Source of the DNA: Deltaproteobacteria bacterium
GTDB taxonomy: Bacteria > Desulfobacterota > Desulfobulbia > Desulfobulbales > Desulfurivibrionaceae
NCBI GenBank assembly: GCA_013349295.1
Contig: DUZW01000022.1
Location: 1 to 54,027 of the forward strand
Reading direction: 5' to 3'
Length of the DNA: 54,027 bases
Part shown: one piece after another, positions 27,833-37,163 of the stretch
Numbering within the stretch: position 1 is the stretch's first letter
How the letters are laid out: each line of letters begins with the position of its first letter
Notes under the pieces: generated by a model
What the model saw: the letters and a program-made list of their open reading frames with translations, nothing else
Told to the model about the DNA's origin: nothing
The model's database searches: none
Made by a program: the position numbers and the translations under genes

Positions 27833-28731
27833 ATTTTCTCCGACTCGTGACCGCCGCTGTTTTTTGCTTAACGATCACCTGCGTTACGACCCCGGGACTT
27901 GCAGCGACATCTGTGTCTACTCAGAAAATGCGGATCTTTGTCACCGTGCCGCCCCAGGCTTTTCTGGCTGAAAGGATCGCCGGCGATGCCGTTGAGGTAC
28001 ACACCTTGGTGAGCAAAGGGCGAGATCCGCACACCTTCGAACCAACCCCGCGCCAAGTTGCCGCCTTGGCTGGAGCCACCCTGTTTTTCACGGCGGATAT
28101 CCCCTTTGAGAAACAACTGGCGGCCAAGATCGCAGCCAGCAATCGTAATCTGCGGATTGTGGACTCCACCAGGGGTATCGTCAGGTTGCCGCTTACGGAT
28201 CACGACCACGAAGCCCATGGCAAAGAAGAGCATTCCGGCAATGAAGCGGACCCCCACATCTGGCTGGCCACGGATAACCTGCGGATTATGGCCGAGAACA
28301 TGGCGACGGCCCTGAGCACCGCCCTCCCGGAGCGTAAAGAGGCCCTGCAAAAAAATCTTGCCGTCCTGCGGAATGAACTCAGCGCTTTGGACAAACGGTT
28401 GCTCACAACCCTGAGCCCTTACCGCGGCAAAACCTTTTACGTCTTCCATCCGGCCTTTGGTTATTTTGCCCATGCCTACGGCCTGAAACAGAAGAGTGTG
28501 GAAATCAGCGGCAAGTCCCCCACTCCGAGACAGATTACCGCTCTTATTCGCCAGGCCAGGAAGGATCAGGTTCAGACCATCTTTGTTCAGCCGCAATTCG
28601 ACAGCAAGAGCGCCGATACCGTGGCCCACGCCATCAACGGGGTTGTGACTCCCATCGACCCTCTGGATCAGGACGTGTTGCGAAATCTTGTTACCATTGC
28701 AACAACCATCGAACATTCGCTGAAACAGTGA
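27820..28731 (+). CDS. znuA: zinc ABC transporter substrate-binding protein
   Basis: 303 aa from ATG 27820 ([10 protein letters not shown]), overlapping the regulator gene; a reading from 27682 would run through that gene. Signal peptide about 1-27. Cluster A-I features are [15 protein letters not shown], the first metal His in [11 protein letters not shown], a His/Asp/Glu-rich loop ([12 protein letters not shown]) typical of zinc rather than manganese binders, DPHIWL, and the third His in [13 protein letters not shown]. It captures zinc in the periplasm for ZnuBC. Confidence 0.9.
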   Translation: MPALNFLRLVTAAVFCLTITCVTTPGLAATSVSTQKMRIFVTVPPQAFLAERIAGDAVEVHTLVSKGRDPHTFEPTPRQVAALAGATLFFTADIPFEKQLAAKIAASNRNLRIVDSTRGIVRLPLTDHDHEAHGKEEHSGNEADPHIWLATDNLRIMAENMATALSTALPERKEALQKNLAVLRNELSALDKRLLTTLSPYRGKTFYVFHPAFGYFAHAYGLKQKSVEISGKSPTPRQITALIRQARKDQVQTIFVQPQFDSKSADTVAHAINGVVTPIDPLDQDVLRNLVTIATTIEHSLKQ

Positions 28732-28769
28732 AGGAATGGGGTGAAAATTTCGTGAACAAGGATCAACCC

Positions 28770-29549
28770 ATGAACACCATCGGCACGCAGGAAGCAGCCA
28801 TCCGCATCCGGGATCTCAATTTCGCTTACAACGGTACGCCCATACTGGAAAGCGTCACCCTGGACATCATGGCCCGTGATTCCCTCTGTATCGTTGGCCC
28901 CAACGGCGGCGGCAAAACCACCCTGCTCAAGCTCATCCTCGGCCTGCTCAAACCGGACCAAGGCGAGATTCAGGTTTTGGGGCAAACACCGGAAAAAAGC
29001 CGCTTGCGCATCGGGTATGTTCCGCAGTATGCCCGCTACGATCCGCAGTTTCCGGTGACGGTGCTCAATGTCGTGCTCATGGGCCGACTGGACCGGATTT
29101 TCTGCGGAGCCTACGCCAAGACCGACCGGGAAGCCGCCCAGACAGCCCTTGAGGAAATGGGGCTGGCGGATCTTGGTGGTCGCCTGTTTTCCGAAATCTC
29201 CGGGGGACAAAGACAGCGGGTTCTTATTGCCAGGGCATTGGCAGCCGAAGGCGAATTACTGATCCTTGACGAGCCCACGGCCAACATCGACGCCGCTTCG
29301 GAAGAGCATCTCTTTGAGGTGCTCGGCAAGCTCAATGAACGCCTCACCGTCATGCTGGTCACCCACGATGTCGGCTTTGCCTCGAAGTTCTTCAAAAGCA
29401 TCGTCTGCGTCAACCGGCAGGTCGTGCTCCACCCCACCAGCGAACTGACCGGCGACCTGATCCGCAATATGTACGGCGGCGACATCCGCATGATCCGCCA
29501 CGATCATCGCTGCTCGCCGGAAGGACACTGCAACCATGGAATTTCTTAA
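28770..29549 (+). CDS. znuC: zinc ABC transporter ATP-binding protein
   Basis: 259 aa from ATG 28770, preceded by AAGGA; upstream GTG codons at 28728 and 28752 are possible but poorly supported. Walker A is GPNGGGKTT, the signature is SGGQRQR, Walker B is LLILDEPT and the switch His is in VTHDVG. The C-terminus ends with HDHRCSPEGHCNHG, a His/Cys-rich tail that might sense metal. It powers uptake with ZnuA and ZnuB. znuB overlaps its last 14 bp. Confidence 0.9.
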   Translation: MNTIGTQEAAIRIRDLNFAYNGTPILESVTLDIMARDSLCIVGPNGGGKTTLLKLILGLLKPDQGEIQVLGQTPEKSRLRIGYVPQYARYDPQFPVTVLNVVLMGRLDRIFCGAYAKTDREAAQTALEEMGLADLGGRLFSEISGGQRQRVLIARALAAEGELLILDEPTANIDAASEEHLFEVLGKLNERLTVMLVTHDVGFASKFFKSIVCVNRQVVLHPTSELTGDLIRNMYGGDIRMIRHDHRCSPEGHCNHGIS

Positions 29550-30384
29550 CGCCCTGGCCGACCCGGCCATTCCCTTCCTGCGCTATGCCTTTGGCGCCGG
29601 GATCCTGGCCAGTCTGGCCTTCGGCATTATCGGCACATACGTGGTGGCCCGCCGGATCACTTATATAGCCGGGGCCATCGCCCATTGCGTGCTCGGCGGC
29701 ATCGGCGCGGGTCTTTACTGCCAGCACAAGCTGGGCATTACCTGGTTCGGCCCCCTTTCCGGGGCCATCGTCGCGGCGCTCCTGGCTGCCATCATCATCG
29801 GTCTGGTGAGCCTCCACGCCAGCCAGAGGGAAGACACGGCCATCGGGGCCCTCTGGGCCATCGGCATGGCCGTCGGCCTGCTGTTCATTGCTAAAACCCC
29901 GGGCTACATCGAGCCGATGAGCTACCTGTTCGGCAATATTCTGCTGATTTCGAAGTTCGATCTCTGGATGGTGCTGGTGCTGGACACCTTGGTGGTTGGG
30001 ATCGCCACCCTGTTTTATCATAAATTTCTGGCCGTCTGTTTTGACGAAGAGTATGCCAGGCTGCGCGGAGTTCGCACCGACCTGTACTATCTGCTGCTCC
30101 TCTGCCTGACTGCCTTGACCGTGGTGCTGCTGGTCCGGGTGGTGGGAATTGTCATGGTCATTGCCCTGCTGACCCTGCCGGCGGCAGTGGCAAGCAACTT
30201 TGCCAAAGGCCTCTGGCAGATGATGGTGCTGGCCACCCTGTTCTGTATCGCCTTTATCGCTTCAGGCCTGGCGATCAGTTACAGCAACGATCTGCCCAGC
30301 GGCCCGACCATCATCATCATTGCCGGGTTTGCCTATCTGGCGGCCTCGGTTTTCCAACACTTCCGCAAGAACAGAGGGAGATAG
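29536..30384 (+). CDS. znuB: zinc ABC transporter permease
   Basis: 282 aa inner-membrane protein with about eight hydrophobic helices. It matches the ABC-3 family: FGAGILASLAFGIIGTYVVARRI near the start and the conserved AGAIAHCVLGGIGAG and VVGIVMVIALLTLPAAVASNFAK. It ends the operon; no clear terminator follows. Confidence 0.9.
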   Translation: MEFLNALADPAIPFLRYAFGAGILASLAFGIIGTYVVARRITYIAGAIAHCVLGGIGAGLYCQHKLGITWFGPLSGAIVAALLAAIIIGLVSLHASQREDTAIGALWAIGMAVGLLFIAKTPGYIEPMSYLFGNILLISKFDLWMVLVLDTLVVGIATLFYHKFLAVCFDEEYARLRGVRTDLYYLLLLCLTALTVVLLVRVVGIVMVIALLTLPAAVASNFAKGLWQMMVLATLFCIAFIASGLAISYSNDLPSGPTIIIIAGFAYLAASVFQHFRKNRGR

Positions 30385-30457
30385 ATTTTTCTGTGCACCT
30401 GCTTCTCCGCTGTTGTTTGCCGTGACGAACCCTATTTGATATTCCTGAAAAAAGATC

Positions 30458-30770
30458 CTACCCCTCGATATACAACTCGCCGGTGCCGTCATCGAAGGCA
30501 AACAATTCGGCATGCCGTGCCCAATGGAAGGCGATGCCAACTGTTTTTCGATCATATCGCCAAAGTCAGCCTGGAGTGCGTCATGGAAATAACTCCGGGC
30601 AACATGTTGGTTGTCGTCACCCAGCAGCGTCTCATACATCCAGGCATTAACCGACAACGGCGCTCTCCAAGGCATCAGGGGAAGAGCCCGGGGGAGAAAT
30701 TTCTCCGTCACTGCAAGCCGCCCCCTCACCTCGTTTTCCAGGAAACGGCTTATCTCCTCCCCGACCTGAC
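30458..30770 (-). pseudogene. frameshifted remnant of an ABC-ATPase C-terminal domain
   Basis: Directly after the mtaD stop on the minus strand, one frame reads a charged helix-rich segment (RFLENEVRGRLAVTEKF, then HDALQADFGDMIEKQ) down to 30541. A one-base loss then shifts to a frame reading GIAFHWARHAELFAFDDGTG and ELYIEG before a stop at 30458. The last part matches the typical end of nitrate/sulfonate-type ABC ATPases carrying the AAA-associated C-terminal domain. The ATPase core is absent, so this is a decayed 3' fragment. The family call is moderate. Confidence 0.45.
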
Positions 30771-32081
30771 CAGACCGGAGATCTGCGCACCGATCTCACG
30801 CAGCTTGGCAAGAACCGCATCCTCATCCATGGTGAGCAGCCGCCTATCACGCATCACCACCCGACCATTGATCACGGAATGCACCACATCCGAACCTGTC
30901 GCCGCGTAGACCAGATGGGAAGGGATATTGTACATCGGGGTCAGATGGGGTTTATTCATATCCAAGACGATGAGATCACCCTTTTTCCCCACCTCCAGAC
31001 TGCCGATCCGGCTCTCCGCCCCCAGGAGCTTCGCGCCGCCCAGAGTGGCCATCCGCAGGGTGGTTTCGGCGCTCATCACCGTGGGATCGAGCCGATGCAC
31101 CTTGTGCAGCTTGGCGGCAGAGTCCATTTCGCCGAACATATCCACATCGTTGTTGCTGGCCGCACCGTCGGTGCCCAAGCCCACCGTGACCCCGGCCGCC
31201 AACAGCTCCACCACCGGAGCAACACCCGAGGCCAGCTTCATGTTGCTTTCCGGACAATGGGCCACCTTGACGCCCCGCTCGGCCAACAGGGCTATCTCCT
31301 GCTCGCTGAGCACCACGCAATGATCGGCCACCACCCGGCTATCGAGAATTCCAAGGGAATCAAGGTGCATGACCGGGGTATGCCCATATTTGGCAAGGCA
31401 ACCCTCAACCTCGTCCCTGGTTTCGGAGAGATGGATCACATAGGCGGCCCCGTGGTTTTCGGCCACGTCCTTGAGACGTTTGAGCAGATCCGGGGAACAG
31501 GTGTATACGGCATGGGGGTCAACGGTGATGGATACAAGCGGATGATTGCGGTATTCAGCCATCAGCTCCTCAAGATAGAAAATGCCGTTTTCGGGCATAC
31601 CATAGTTGGGCGAGGGAAAATCGTACAGTACCTCGCCAAGCCAGCCGCGCATCCCGGAGACAACCGTGGCCCTGGCCACCTCCTTGGCAAAAAGATACAT
31701 ATCGCAAAAGCTGGTGGTGCCGGACTTGATCATCTCGGCCATGGAGAGCAGCGAAGAGTGATAAACCATTTCGGGGGTGAGATTGGCCTCAACCGGAAAG
31801 ATGTACTCGGTGAGCCAGGTCATCAATGGCAAATCATCGGCCAGCCCGCGGAAGCAAGCCATGGCCGCATGGGTGTGGGTATTAACCAGCCCTGGCATGA
31901 CCAGGCCATGGGATTGAGTAAGCATCTCCACGCCAGGGTACTTGGACAACATGGGTCCACGCTCCCCTACCTCGACAATGGTATCTCCGGCAATGACCAC
32001 GGCACCGTCGTCGATCGTGGTGTTGTAGGGATCCAGAGTCAGAATCTGGCCGCAGACCAGCAGGGTTGCATTGGCGTTCAT
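30750..32081 (-). CDS. mtaD: 5-methylthioadenosine/S-adenosylhomocysteine deaminase-type amidohydrolase
   Basis: 443 aa, metal-dependent TIM-barrel amidohydrolase. HTHAAMACFRG carries the first two metal His; VDPHAVYTCS and IHLSETRDEV carry others; GLGTDGAASNNDVDMF holds the catalytic Asp. Family enzymes deaminate S-adenosylhomocysteine, methylthioadenosine or adenosine to the inosine forms. It follows the purine nucleoside phosphorylase gene on the same strand, which would act on the product, so the pair probably form a nucleoside salvage route. The exact substrate is not set by sequence. Confidence 0.88.
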   Translation of the reverse strand: MNANATLLVCGQILTLDPYNTTIDDGAVVIAGDTIVEVGERGPMLSKYPGVEMLTQSHGLVMPGLVNTHTHAAMACFRGLADDLPLMTWLTEYIFPVEANLTPEMVYHSSLLSMAEMIKSGTTSFCDMYLFAKEVARATVVSGMRGWLGEVLYDFPSPNYGMPENGIFYLEELMAEYRNHPLVSITVDPHAVYTCSPDLLKRLKDVAENHGAAYVIHLSETRDEVEGCLAKYGHTPVMHLDSLGILDSRVVADHCVVLSEQEIALLAERGVKVAHCPESNMKLASGVAPVVELLAAGVTVGLGTDGAASNNDVDMFGEMDSAAKLHKVHRLDPTVMSAETTLRMATLGGAKLLGAESRIGSLEVGKKGDLIVLDMNKPHLTPMYNIPSHLVYAATGSDVVHSVINGRVVMRDRRLLTMDEDAVLAKLREIGAQISGLVRSGRR

Positions 32082-32132
32082 GGGTTTTCTCTTATATCTC
32101 GTAACTACTTGGGTGTTTAGGCTGAAGTTTGA

Positions 32133-32168
32133 AGGCTGAAGTATACTAAAAACCCTTCAACCTTCGGT
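32133..32168 (-). repeat. short repeat built on GGCTGAAG units, copy B
   Basis: Inverted relative to the stretch at 4800-4848 and one repeat unit shorter. An extra unit (AGGCTGAAG) lies just to the left at 32119. It sits in the gap between the phosphorylase and mtaD genes. Confidence 0.5.
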
Positions 32169-32188
32169 CTATCCACCTGAATATTGAC

Positions 32189-33013
32189 CTATATCTCGGA
32201 CAGAACAGCAAGGAGCAGACGCGACAACCGTTCTTCGGCCTTGTGGGTTTCCGCGATGATCTCTTCCAAAATAATGGGCTTGAGATTATCCGGATCGTTG
32301 ACGTTAGCCACCACCGATAAACCCAAGACCCGCAGGCCGGCATGGATGGCCACGATCACTTCCGGCACGGTGGACATGCCCACGGCATCGGCGCCGCATT
32401 GACGGAGATACCGGGTTTCCGCCGGAGTTTCCAGGCTTGGGCCGGGAATGGCAACATAAACGCCGGTGGCGACCTGGGAAATCTGCTCCCTGGCCGCGCA
32501 GGCCAAGGCTGTGTCGACCAGACGATGGTCATAAGGGGCGGAAAGATCGGGGAATCGCGGACCCCATGCCTCGACATTGGCTCCGCGCAAGGGATTGTCC
32601 GGGATAAAGTTCAGATGGTCGCGAACCACCATCAAGGTGCCGGGGGCAAAAGCCGGATTGAGGCCGCCTGCCGAGTTGGAAACAATGAGGGTTTTTACGC
32701 CAAGCAAGGCGAGAACCCGGATCGGCATGGTCAGATCGCGAGTGGAATACCCTTCATAATAATGAAACCTGCCCTGCAACACAGCCACCGGCTTACCGCA
32801 GAGCCTGCCAAAGATAAGATTACCGGCATGGCTTGCCACCGTTGACGCAGGGAAGTGGGGAATTTCCGCATAGGGCAGGATAACGGGCGACTCAATCCTT
32901 TCCCCCAAGCCGCTTAAGCCCGTGCCGAGGACCAGGACAATCTCCGGCACCTCCGGCATGCGATCCCGCAAAAAACCGACCGCTTCATCAACCTTCTGTT
33001 TAAAAATTTCCAT
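32189..33013 (-). CDS. purine nucleoside phosphorylase
   Basis: 274 aa from ATG 33013, with AAGG 9 bp upstream; the TTG at 33019 is less likely. Motifs are LGTGLSGLG (phosphate site), QGRFHYYEGY, SNSAGGLNP and a central IPGPSLETPAETRYLRQCGADAVGMSTVPE, the trimeric PNP pattern. It splits inosine or guanosine, or related nucleosides, with phosphate. The family also includes methylthioadenosine and methylthioinosine phosphorylases. The neighbouring deaminase gene makes a methylthioinosine or inosine route plausible. A 194-bp gap separates it from thrC upstream. Confidence 0.88.
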   Translation of the reverse strand: MEIFKQKVDEAVGFLRDRMPEVPEIVLVLGTGLSGLGERIESPVILPYAEIPHFPASTVASHAGNLIFGRLCGKPVAVLQGRFHYYEGYSTRDLTMPIRVLALLGVKTLIVSNSAGGLNPAFAPGTLMVVRDHLNFIPDNPLRGANVEAWGPRFPDLSAPYDHRLVDTALACAAREQISQVATGVYVAIPGPSLETPAETRYLRQCGADAVGMSTVPEVIVAIHAGLRVLGLSVVANVNDPDNLKPIILEEIIAETHKAEERLSRLLLAVLSEI

Positions 33014-33207
33014 ACCCAACCGCCTTGTTAACCGAGCCCTTATTCATCAAAAAAATCGGCGGACAACCAGAGCAGGATAGATATCAGCACCATGGCCACC
33101 AAGGGTGGAGACAAAGGCGCGGCTCCGCCGGGAGGGTATTCGCTGATCTTGTTTGCTGAAGATAAGGCCGATCTCAAGCCCGGCGCAAGAATCCATCCCC
33201 GAAAAGG

Positions 33208-34599
33208 CTACAGGGCATGCTGCTCGACAAACGCCTGCACAGCCCCAACCTCGGCTGCAATCACTTCACAGCGGGTTTCCTTGTCTGCCAGCGCGGCAAG
33301 GCTTTCCGGCAGTTCCGGCTCGTGGCCGATGGCGCTTTGAACCGCAGCGCCGAACTTGGCCGGATGAGCGGTGGCCAGGCAGATCATCGGCACCCCCGAC
33401 TCCCGGCCGGCAAGTCCGGCCTTTACCCCCACCGCAGTATGCGGATCAAGCACATAGCCATACTTCTGGTAAAAATCGCGGATGGTGGCGATGGTTTCCT
33501 CTTCGTTCACGCTGCGCGAGCCAAAATCAGCGCGCACCCGTTCCTGGGCAAATTCGTCAAACTGGAGGCTGCCGCTTGCACCGAAGCCGGCCATATCCCG
33601 GCGGGTTCTGTCGGCATCCTCACCGTTCAAGTAATAGAGATACCGTTCAAAATTGCTTGCCACCTGGATGTCCATGGAAGGGCTTGAGGTTTGCGCCACC
33701 GGCCCAAGGGAATAATCGCCGTTTAAGATAAAGCGGGTCAGCAGGTTGTTCTCGTTGGTTGCCAAAATCAGGTTGCGGATCTGCTTGGGCAGCATGCGGC
33801 GGGCCACATAACCGGCAAAGATATCGCCAAAATTGCCGGTGGGCACCGAAAAGTCAACCTTGTCCACCCCTTCGCTTCCGGTAACCTTGAGCGCGGCATA
33901 GATATAGTAGACAACCTGGGCCACGATCCGGGCCCAGTTGATGGAATTGACCGCGCCCAGCTGGTATTTATCCTTGAAATCAAGATCGTTGAAGATGGCC
34001 TTGACTATTGCCTGCCCGTCGTCAAAGGTGCCGCGCACCGCGAGATTGAAGACGTTGGGGTCGGTCACGCTGGTCATCTGCAGTTCCTGAATGGGGCTTA
34101 CCCGCTTGTGAGGGTGCAGGATGAAGATGTTGATCCGTTCCTTGCCGCGCACCCCGTAGATCGCGGCGCTCCCGGTATCGCCGGAAGTGGCGCCGAGAAT
34201 ATTCATCTTGCCGCCGGATTCCTTGAGCAGATACTCAAAAACATTGCCGAGAAACTGCAGGGCCACGTCCTTGAAGGCCAGGGTCGGGCCGTGGAACAAC
34301 TCAAGGATGTAACAATCGCCCTGCTTGACCAACGGGGTGATCTCCCGGTGATTGAAGGTGCTATACGATCTTTCGACAAGCTCACGCAGGTCGGCCGTCG
34401 AGATATCGTCAATAAAGAGGCTGAGTACGGCTGAAGCCAGCTCCGGATAGCTGAGCTGCCGCCACTGAGCCAGGGTTTCGGCGGGAATCTCTGGAATTGA
34501 GGTGGGCAGCAACAGGCCGCCATCGGTGGCAAGCCCCATCATCACGGCTTGCTTGAAGGATACGGGGGCGATGCCGCCTCTGGTGCTGATGTATTTCAT
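33208..34599 (-). CDS. thrC: threonine synthase
   Basis: 463 aa, pyridoxal-phosphate enzyme that converts O-phosphohomoserine to threonine. The start MKYISTRGG, the PLP Lys110 in GPTLAFKDVALQF, GATSGDTGSAAIYG and VPTGNFGDIFAGYVA are all typical of the class I (E. coli-like) form. It lies 57 bp after gpmI on the same strand, so it may be in the rsfS-gpmI-thrC transcript. Confidence 0.93.
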   Translation of the reverse strand: MKYISTRGGIAPVSFKQAVMMGLATDGGLLLPTSIPEIPAETLAQWRQLSYPELASAVLSLFIDDISTADLRELVERSYSTFNHREITPLVKQGDCYILELFHGPTLAFKDVALQFLGNVFEYLLKESGGKMNILGATSGDTGSAAIYGVRGKERINIFILHPHKRVSPIQELQMTSVTDPNVFNLAVRGTFDDGQAIVKAIFNDLDFKDKYQLGAVNSINWARIVAQVVYYIYAALKVTGSEGVDKVDFSVPTGNFGDIFAGYVARRMLPKQIRNLILATNENNLLTRFILNGDYSLGPVAQTSSPSMDIQVASNFERYLYYLNGEDADRTRRDMAGFGASGSLQFDEFAQERVRADFGSRSVNEEETIATIRDFYQKYGYVLDPHTAVGVKAGLAGRESGVPMICLATAHPAKFGAAVQSAIGHEPELPESLAALADKETRCEVIAAEVGAVQAFVEQHAL

Positions 34600-34656
34600 T
34601 ACAGATTACCTCTGATTGCTCGTGTTCTCAGTTAGTTCGTTTTCTTCACAGGACGA

Positions 34657-36207
34657 TTACATCCGCACCAGCAGACTGGCGCTTTCCATCTCTGGCGGGA
34701 TGGGCAACCCCATCAACTCAAGGATGGTGGGGGCGATATTAGTCAGGGTCCCGCCATCCCTGAGGCCAAAGCCGGGCTGGGCGCCGATCATGACCAAGGG
34801 CACCGGGTTGGTGGAGTGGGCCGTCACCGGGCCGCCGGTTTCCTTATTGATCATGACCTCGGCATTGCCATGGTCCGCGGTAACAAGTACCACCCCGCCG
34901 AGTTCCGTAAAACGCTCGACCACCCGGCCGATACACCGGTCCACGGTCTCGACGGCGGTCACGGCCGCGGTCATGATCCCGCTATGGCCCACCATATCGC
35001 AGTTGGCAAAGTTGAGCACCACCAGACTGTAGGGATTATCCGCAAGTCGGCGCAACAACTCCTCGGTCACCTCGTCCGCGCTCATCTGAGGTTTCAGGTC
35101 GTAGGTGGCCACCTCGCGGGGGGATGGGAGCAACGCCCTGTCTTCCAACGCAAAAGGGGCTTCGCGGCCGCCATTGAAAAAATAGGTGACATGGGCATAT
35201 TTTTCCGTTTCGGCGATACGGAGCTGCCGCAGGCCATGACTACAGACCTCTTCCCCCAGGATATGGATGAGGGCGACCGGCGGAAAGGCCACGAGAAGAT
35301 CAAAATCCTTCTCATACACGGTAAAGGTGAGATAATCGGCCAGCCGGGGTCGGTGCTGCACGGGAAAGCCGACAAACTCCCGGTCGATAAAAGCACGGGT
35401 CATCTGCCTGGCCCGGTCGGCCCGAAAATTAAAGAAGATCACCGAGTCCCCATCGTTGATGGTAGCCACCGGCTGATCGTTGTTCAGGATAACCGTGGGC
35501 TTGATGAACTCATCGGTTTCGCCGCGCCCATACGCCGCGCTCACTGCTTCGCCAGCGTCCGTGGCCGAATGCCGGCCCGAGCCATCCACCATGGCCTGCC
35601 AGGCCAGGGAAACCCGATCCCAACGGTTATCGCGGTCCATGGCATAATAACGGCCGCAGACCGAGGCGACTTGACCCACGCCGATCCGGCCCATGGCTTC
35701 AGCAAGTTCAGCCATGTATCCGGCCCCGCTCTGGGGAGGAGTGTCACGGCCATCCATGAAGGCATGGACATACACCTTGCTCAGCCCCATCTTTTTGGCC
35801 ATTTCCAACAAAGCGACCAGATGGCGGATATGACTGTGCACCCCACCGTCGGAAAGCAGTCCAAGAAGATGCACCGCAGTCCCCTGCTCGACGGCACGGC
35901 CAAAAATCCCGGTCAACGGTTCATTTTTTAAAAAAGCTCCGGTTTGGATGTCCCGGTTGATCCGGGTGAAATCCTGATAGACAATACGACCGGCGCCGAT
36001 ATTGAGATGCCCCACCTCGGAATTGCCCATCTGCCCTTCCGGGAGGCCGACCGCGCCATTGTGGGCAACCAGGGTCGTAGCCGGCTGACTGGCCTGCCAG
36101 CGATCCATGTTGGGCGTTTGGGCGAGATGAACCGCGTTGCCTTCCCACGGCTCCCCAATTCCCCAGCCATCGAGAATGGCCAGCAATACCGGCGTGATCT
36201 TCTTCAT
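34657..36207 (-). CDS. gpmI: 2,3-bisphosphoglycerate-independent phosphoglycerate mutase
   Basis: 516 aa, manganese-dependent glycolytic enzyme interconverting 3- and 2-phosphoglycerate. LAILDGWGIGE holds the first metal Asp; QMGNSEVGHLNIGAGR holds the nucleophile Ser63; HSHIRHL, VYVHAFMDGRDTPP, FANCDMVGHSG and TADHGNAE carry the remaining ligands of the alkaline-phosphatase superfamily. It starts 22 bp after rsfS. No dPGM gene was seen in the window. Confidence 0.95.
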   Translation of the reverse strand: MKKITPVLLAILDGWGIGEPWEGNAVHLAQTPNMDRWQASQPATTLVAHNGAVGLPEGQMGNSEVGHLNIGAGRIVYQDFTRINRDIQTGAFLKNEPLTGIFGRAVEQGTAVHLLGLLSDGGVHSHIRHLVALLEMAKKMGLSKVYVHAFMDGRDTPPQSGAGYMAELAEAMGRIGVGQVASVCGRYYAMDRDNRWDRVSLAWQAMVDGSGRHSATDAGEAVSAAYGRGETDEFIKPTVILNNDQPVATINDGDSVIFFNFRADRARQMTRAFIDREFVGFPVQHRPRLADYLTFTVYEKDFDLLVAFPPVALIHILGEEVCSHGLRQLRIAETEKYAHVTYFFNGGREAPFALEDRALLPSPREVATYDLKPQMSADEVTEELLRRLADNPYSLVVLNFANCDMVGHSGIMTAAVTAVETVDRCIGRVVERFTELGGVVLVTADHGNAEVMINKETGGPVTAHSTNPVPLVMIGAQPGFGLRDGGTLTNIAPTILELMGLPIPPEMESASLLVRM

Positions 36208-36229
36208 CGTTTCTCCAGAGCCTCAAAGC

Positions 36230-36622
36230 CTATTCGGGAACTGATACGTCCGACTCTATCTTCACCCTGGGGGCGTCGTGCCACAACCCTTCAATGTCGT
36301 AAAAGGTGCGATCTTCACTGTAAAAAATATGCACGATCACATCGTTATAATCGAGGAGCACCCAATGCCCCTCATTGAGGCCCTCGGTATTGCCGTCCTT
36401 GACATTTTTATGACGCAGGGCCACATCCACCGCCTGAGCCAGACCCTGAACATGCCTGGTGGATCGTCCGCTCATGATGACATAAAAATCGGCAATGGAA
36501 GACATGCCTCGCACATCAAGAACGACCAGGTCCTCCGCTTTTTTATCCAGGGCAGCCAGTGCGGCCAAACGAGCCAACTCCAGACCTGACATATCCTGAA
36601 AATCCTTATGGACCTTTTTCAT
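36230..36622 (-). CDS. rsfS: ribosomal silencing factor RsfS
   Basis: 130 aa. RsfS binds ribosomal protein uL14 and blocks joining of subunits when nutrients are scarce. LVVLDVRGMSSIADFYVIMSGRSTRHVQ and GHWVLLDYNDVIVHIFYSEDRTFYDIEGLWHDA are the family signatures. First gene of the rsfS-gpmI-thrC run. It is usually near nadD or rlmH; rlmH is about 1 kb away but divergently arranged. Confidence 0.95.
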   Translation of the reverse strand: MKKVHKDFQDMSGLELARLAALAALDKKAEDLVVLDVRGMSSIADFYVIMSGRSTRHVQGLAQAVDVALRHKNVKDGNTEGLNEGHWVLLDYNDVIVHIFYSEDRTFYDIEGLWHDAPRVKIESDVSVPE

Positions 36623-36916
36623 TTAGACTCCTTGTTGGGATAAGCCCCATTGTTGTTGAAATCGCAAAAAGCGCGATTGCAACGGGTATAACTTTGTGAC
36701 TTCTTGACATTGTGTCACGAACCTGTGACCTTTTCCATTTTTACGAAGTCATCATTGTGTGCCATGAACAAAATGGGAGCGCTATCATACTACAACAACG
36801 GACAATCTGGCAACCGCATAGTTCTCAGGCTAAAGTCGGCAAAGGTTGTCGAGGGGGAAGAGCTGTGTTAGATTGGCCTACCTTTTCACCCTGACAACCC
36901 AGCTTGAGGAATAACA

Positions 36917-37138
36917 ATGCGAGACAGAATTCTGGCGGCCTTGGCAAAGATTCGCCCAACTTTACAAGCAGACGGAGGCGATGTGGCCCTGGTTGACGTA
37001 AGCAAGGACGGGGTAGTCACGGTTCAACTGACCGGCGCCTGCAAGGAATGCCCCATGTCCGGAAATACGCTCAAAAACGGGATTGAAAAATTTTTAAAAG
37101 GCGAGGTTCCCGAGGTACGTTCGGTGGAATCCGTTTGA
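36917..37138 (+). CDS. NifU-like iron-sulfur scaffold (C-terminal-domain type)
   Basis: 73 aa, a single NifU C-terminal domain: IRPTLQADGGDVALVDVSKDG and the cluster-binding CKECPMS. Such proteins carry or deliver a 4Fe-4S cluster. GAGGAA precedes the ATG. It is alone between rsfS and rlmH, which read away from or toward it. The 294-bp gap upstream has several GTGAC/GTCAC motifs (about 36690-36730) that may be regulator sites. Confidence 0.92.
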   Translation: MRDRILAALAKIRPTLQADGGDVALVDVSKDGVVTVQLTGACKECPMSGNTLKNGIEKFLKGEVPEVRSVESV

Positions 37139-37163
37139 CCCGGGTCCCGATTAGTTTTCCCCT

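Noticed and set aside
30879..32120. 413-aa plus-strand ORF
   Set aside because: Antisense to mtaD, which has clear catalytic motifs; its translation shows no recognisable domain.
33045..33207. Hydrophobic short reading frame (VLISILLWLSADFF) after thrC on the minus strand
   Set aside because: No ribosome site or convincing start; it continues the thrC frame past its stop and may be chance or an old extension.
34816..35931. 371-aa plus-strand ORF
   Set aside because: Antisense to gpmI; no domain signature.
36690..36730. GTGAC/GTCAC motifs upstream of the NifU-like gene as a Crp/Fnr site
   Set aside because: Spacing and arms do not form a proper Fnr or Crp palindrome; only noted in the gene entry.
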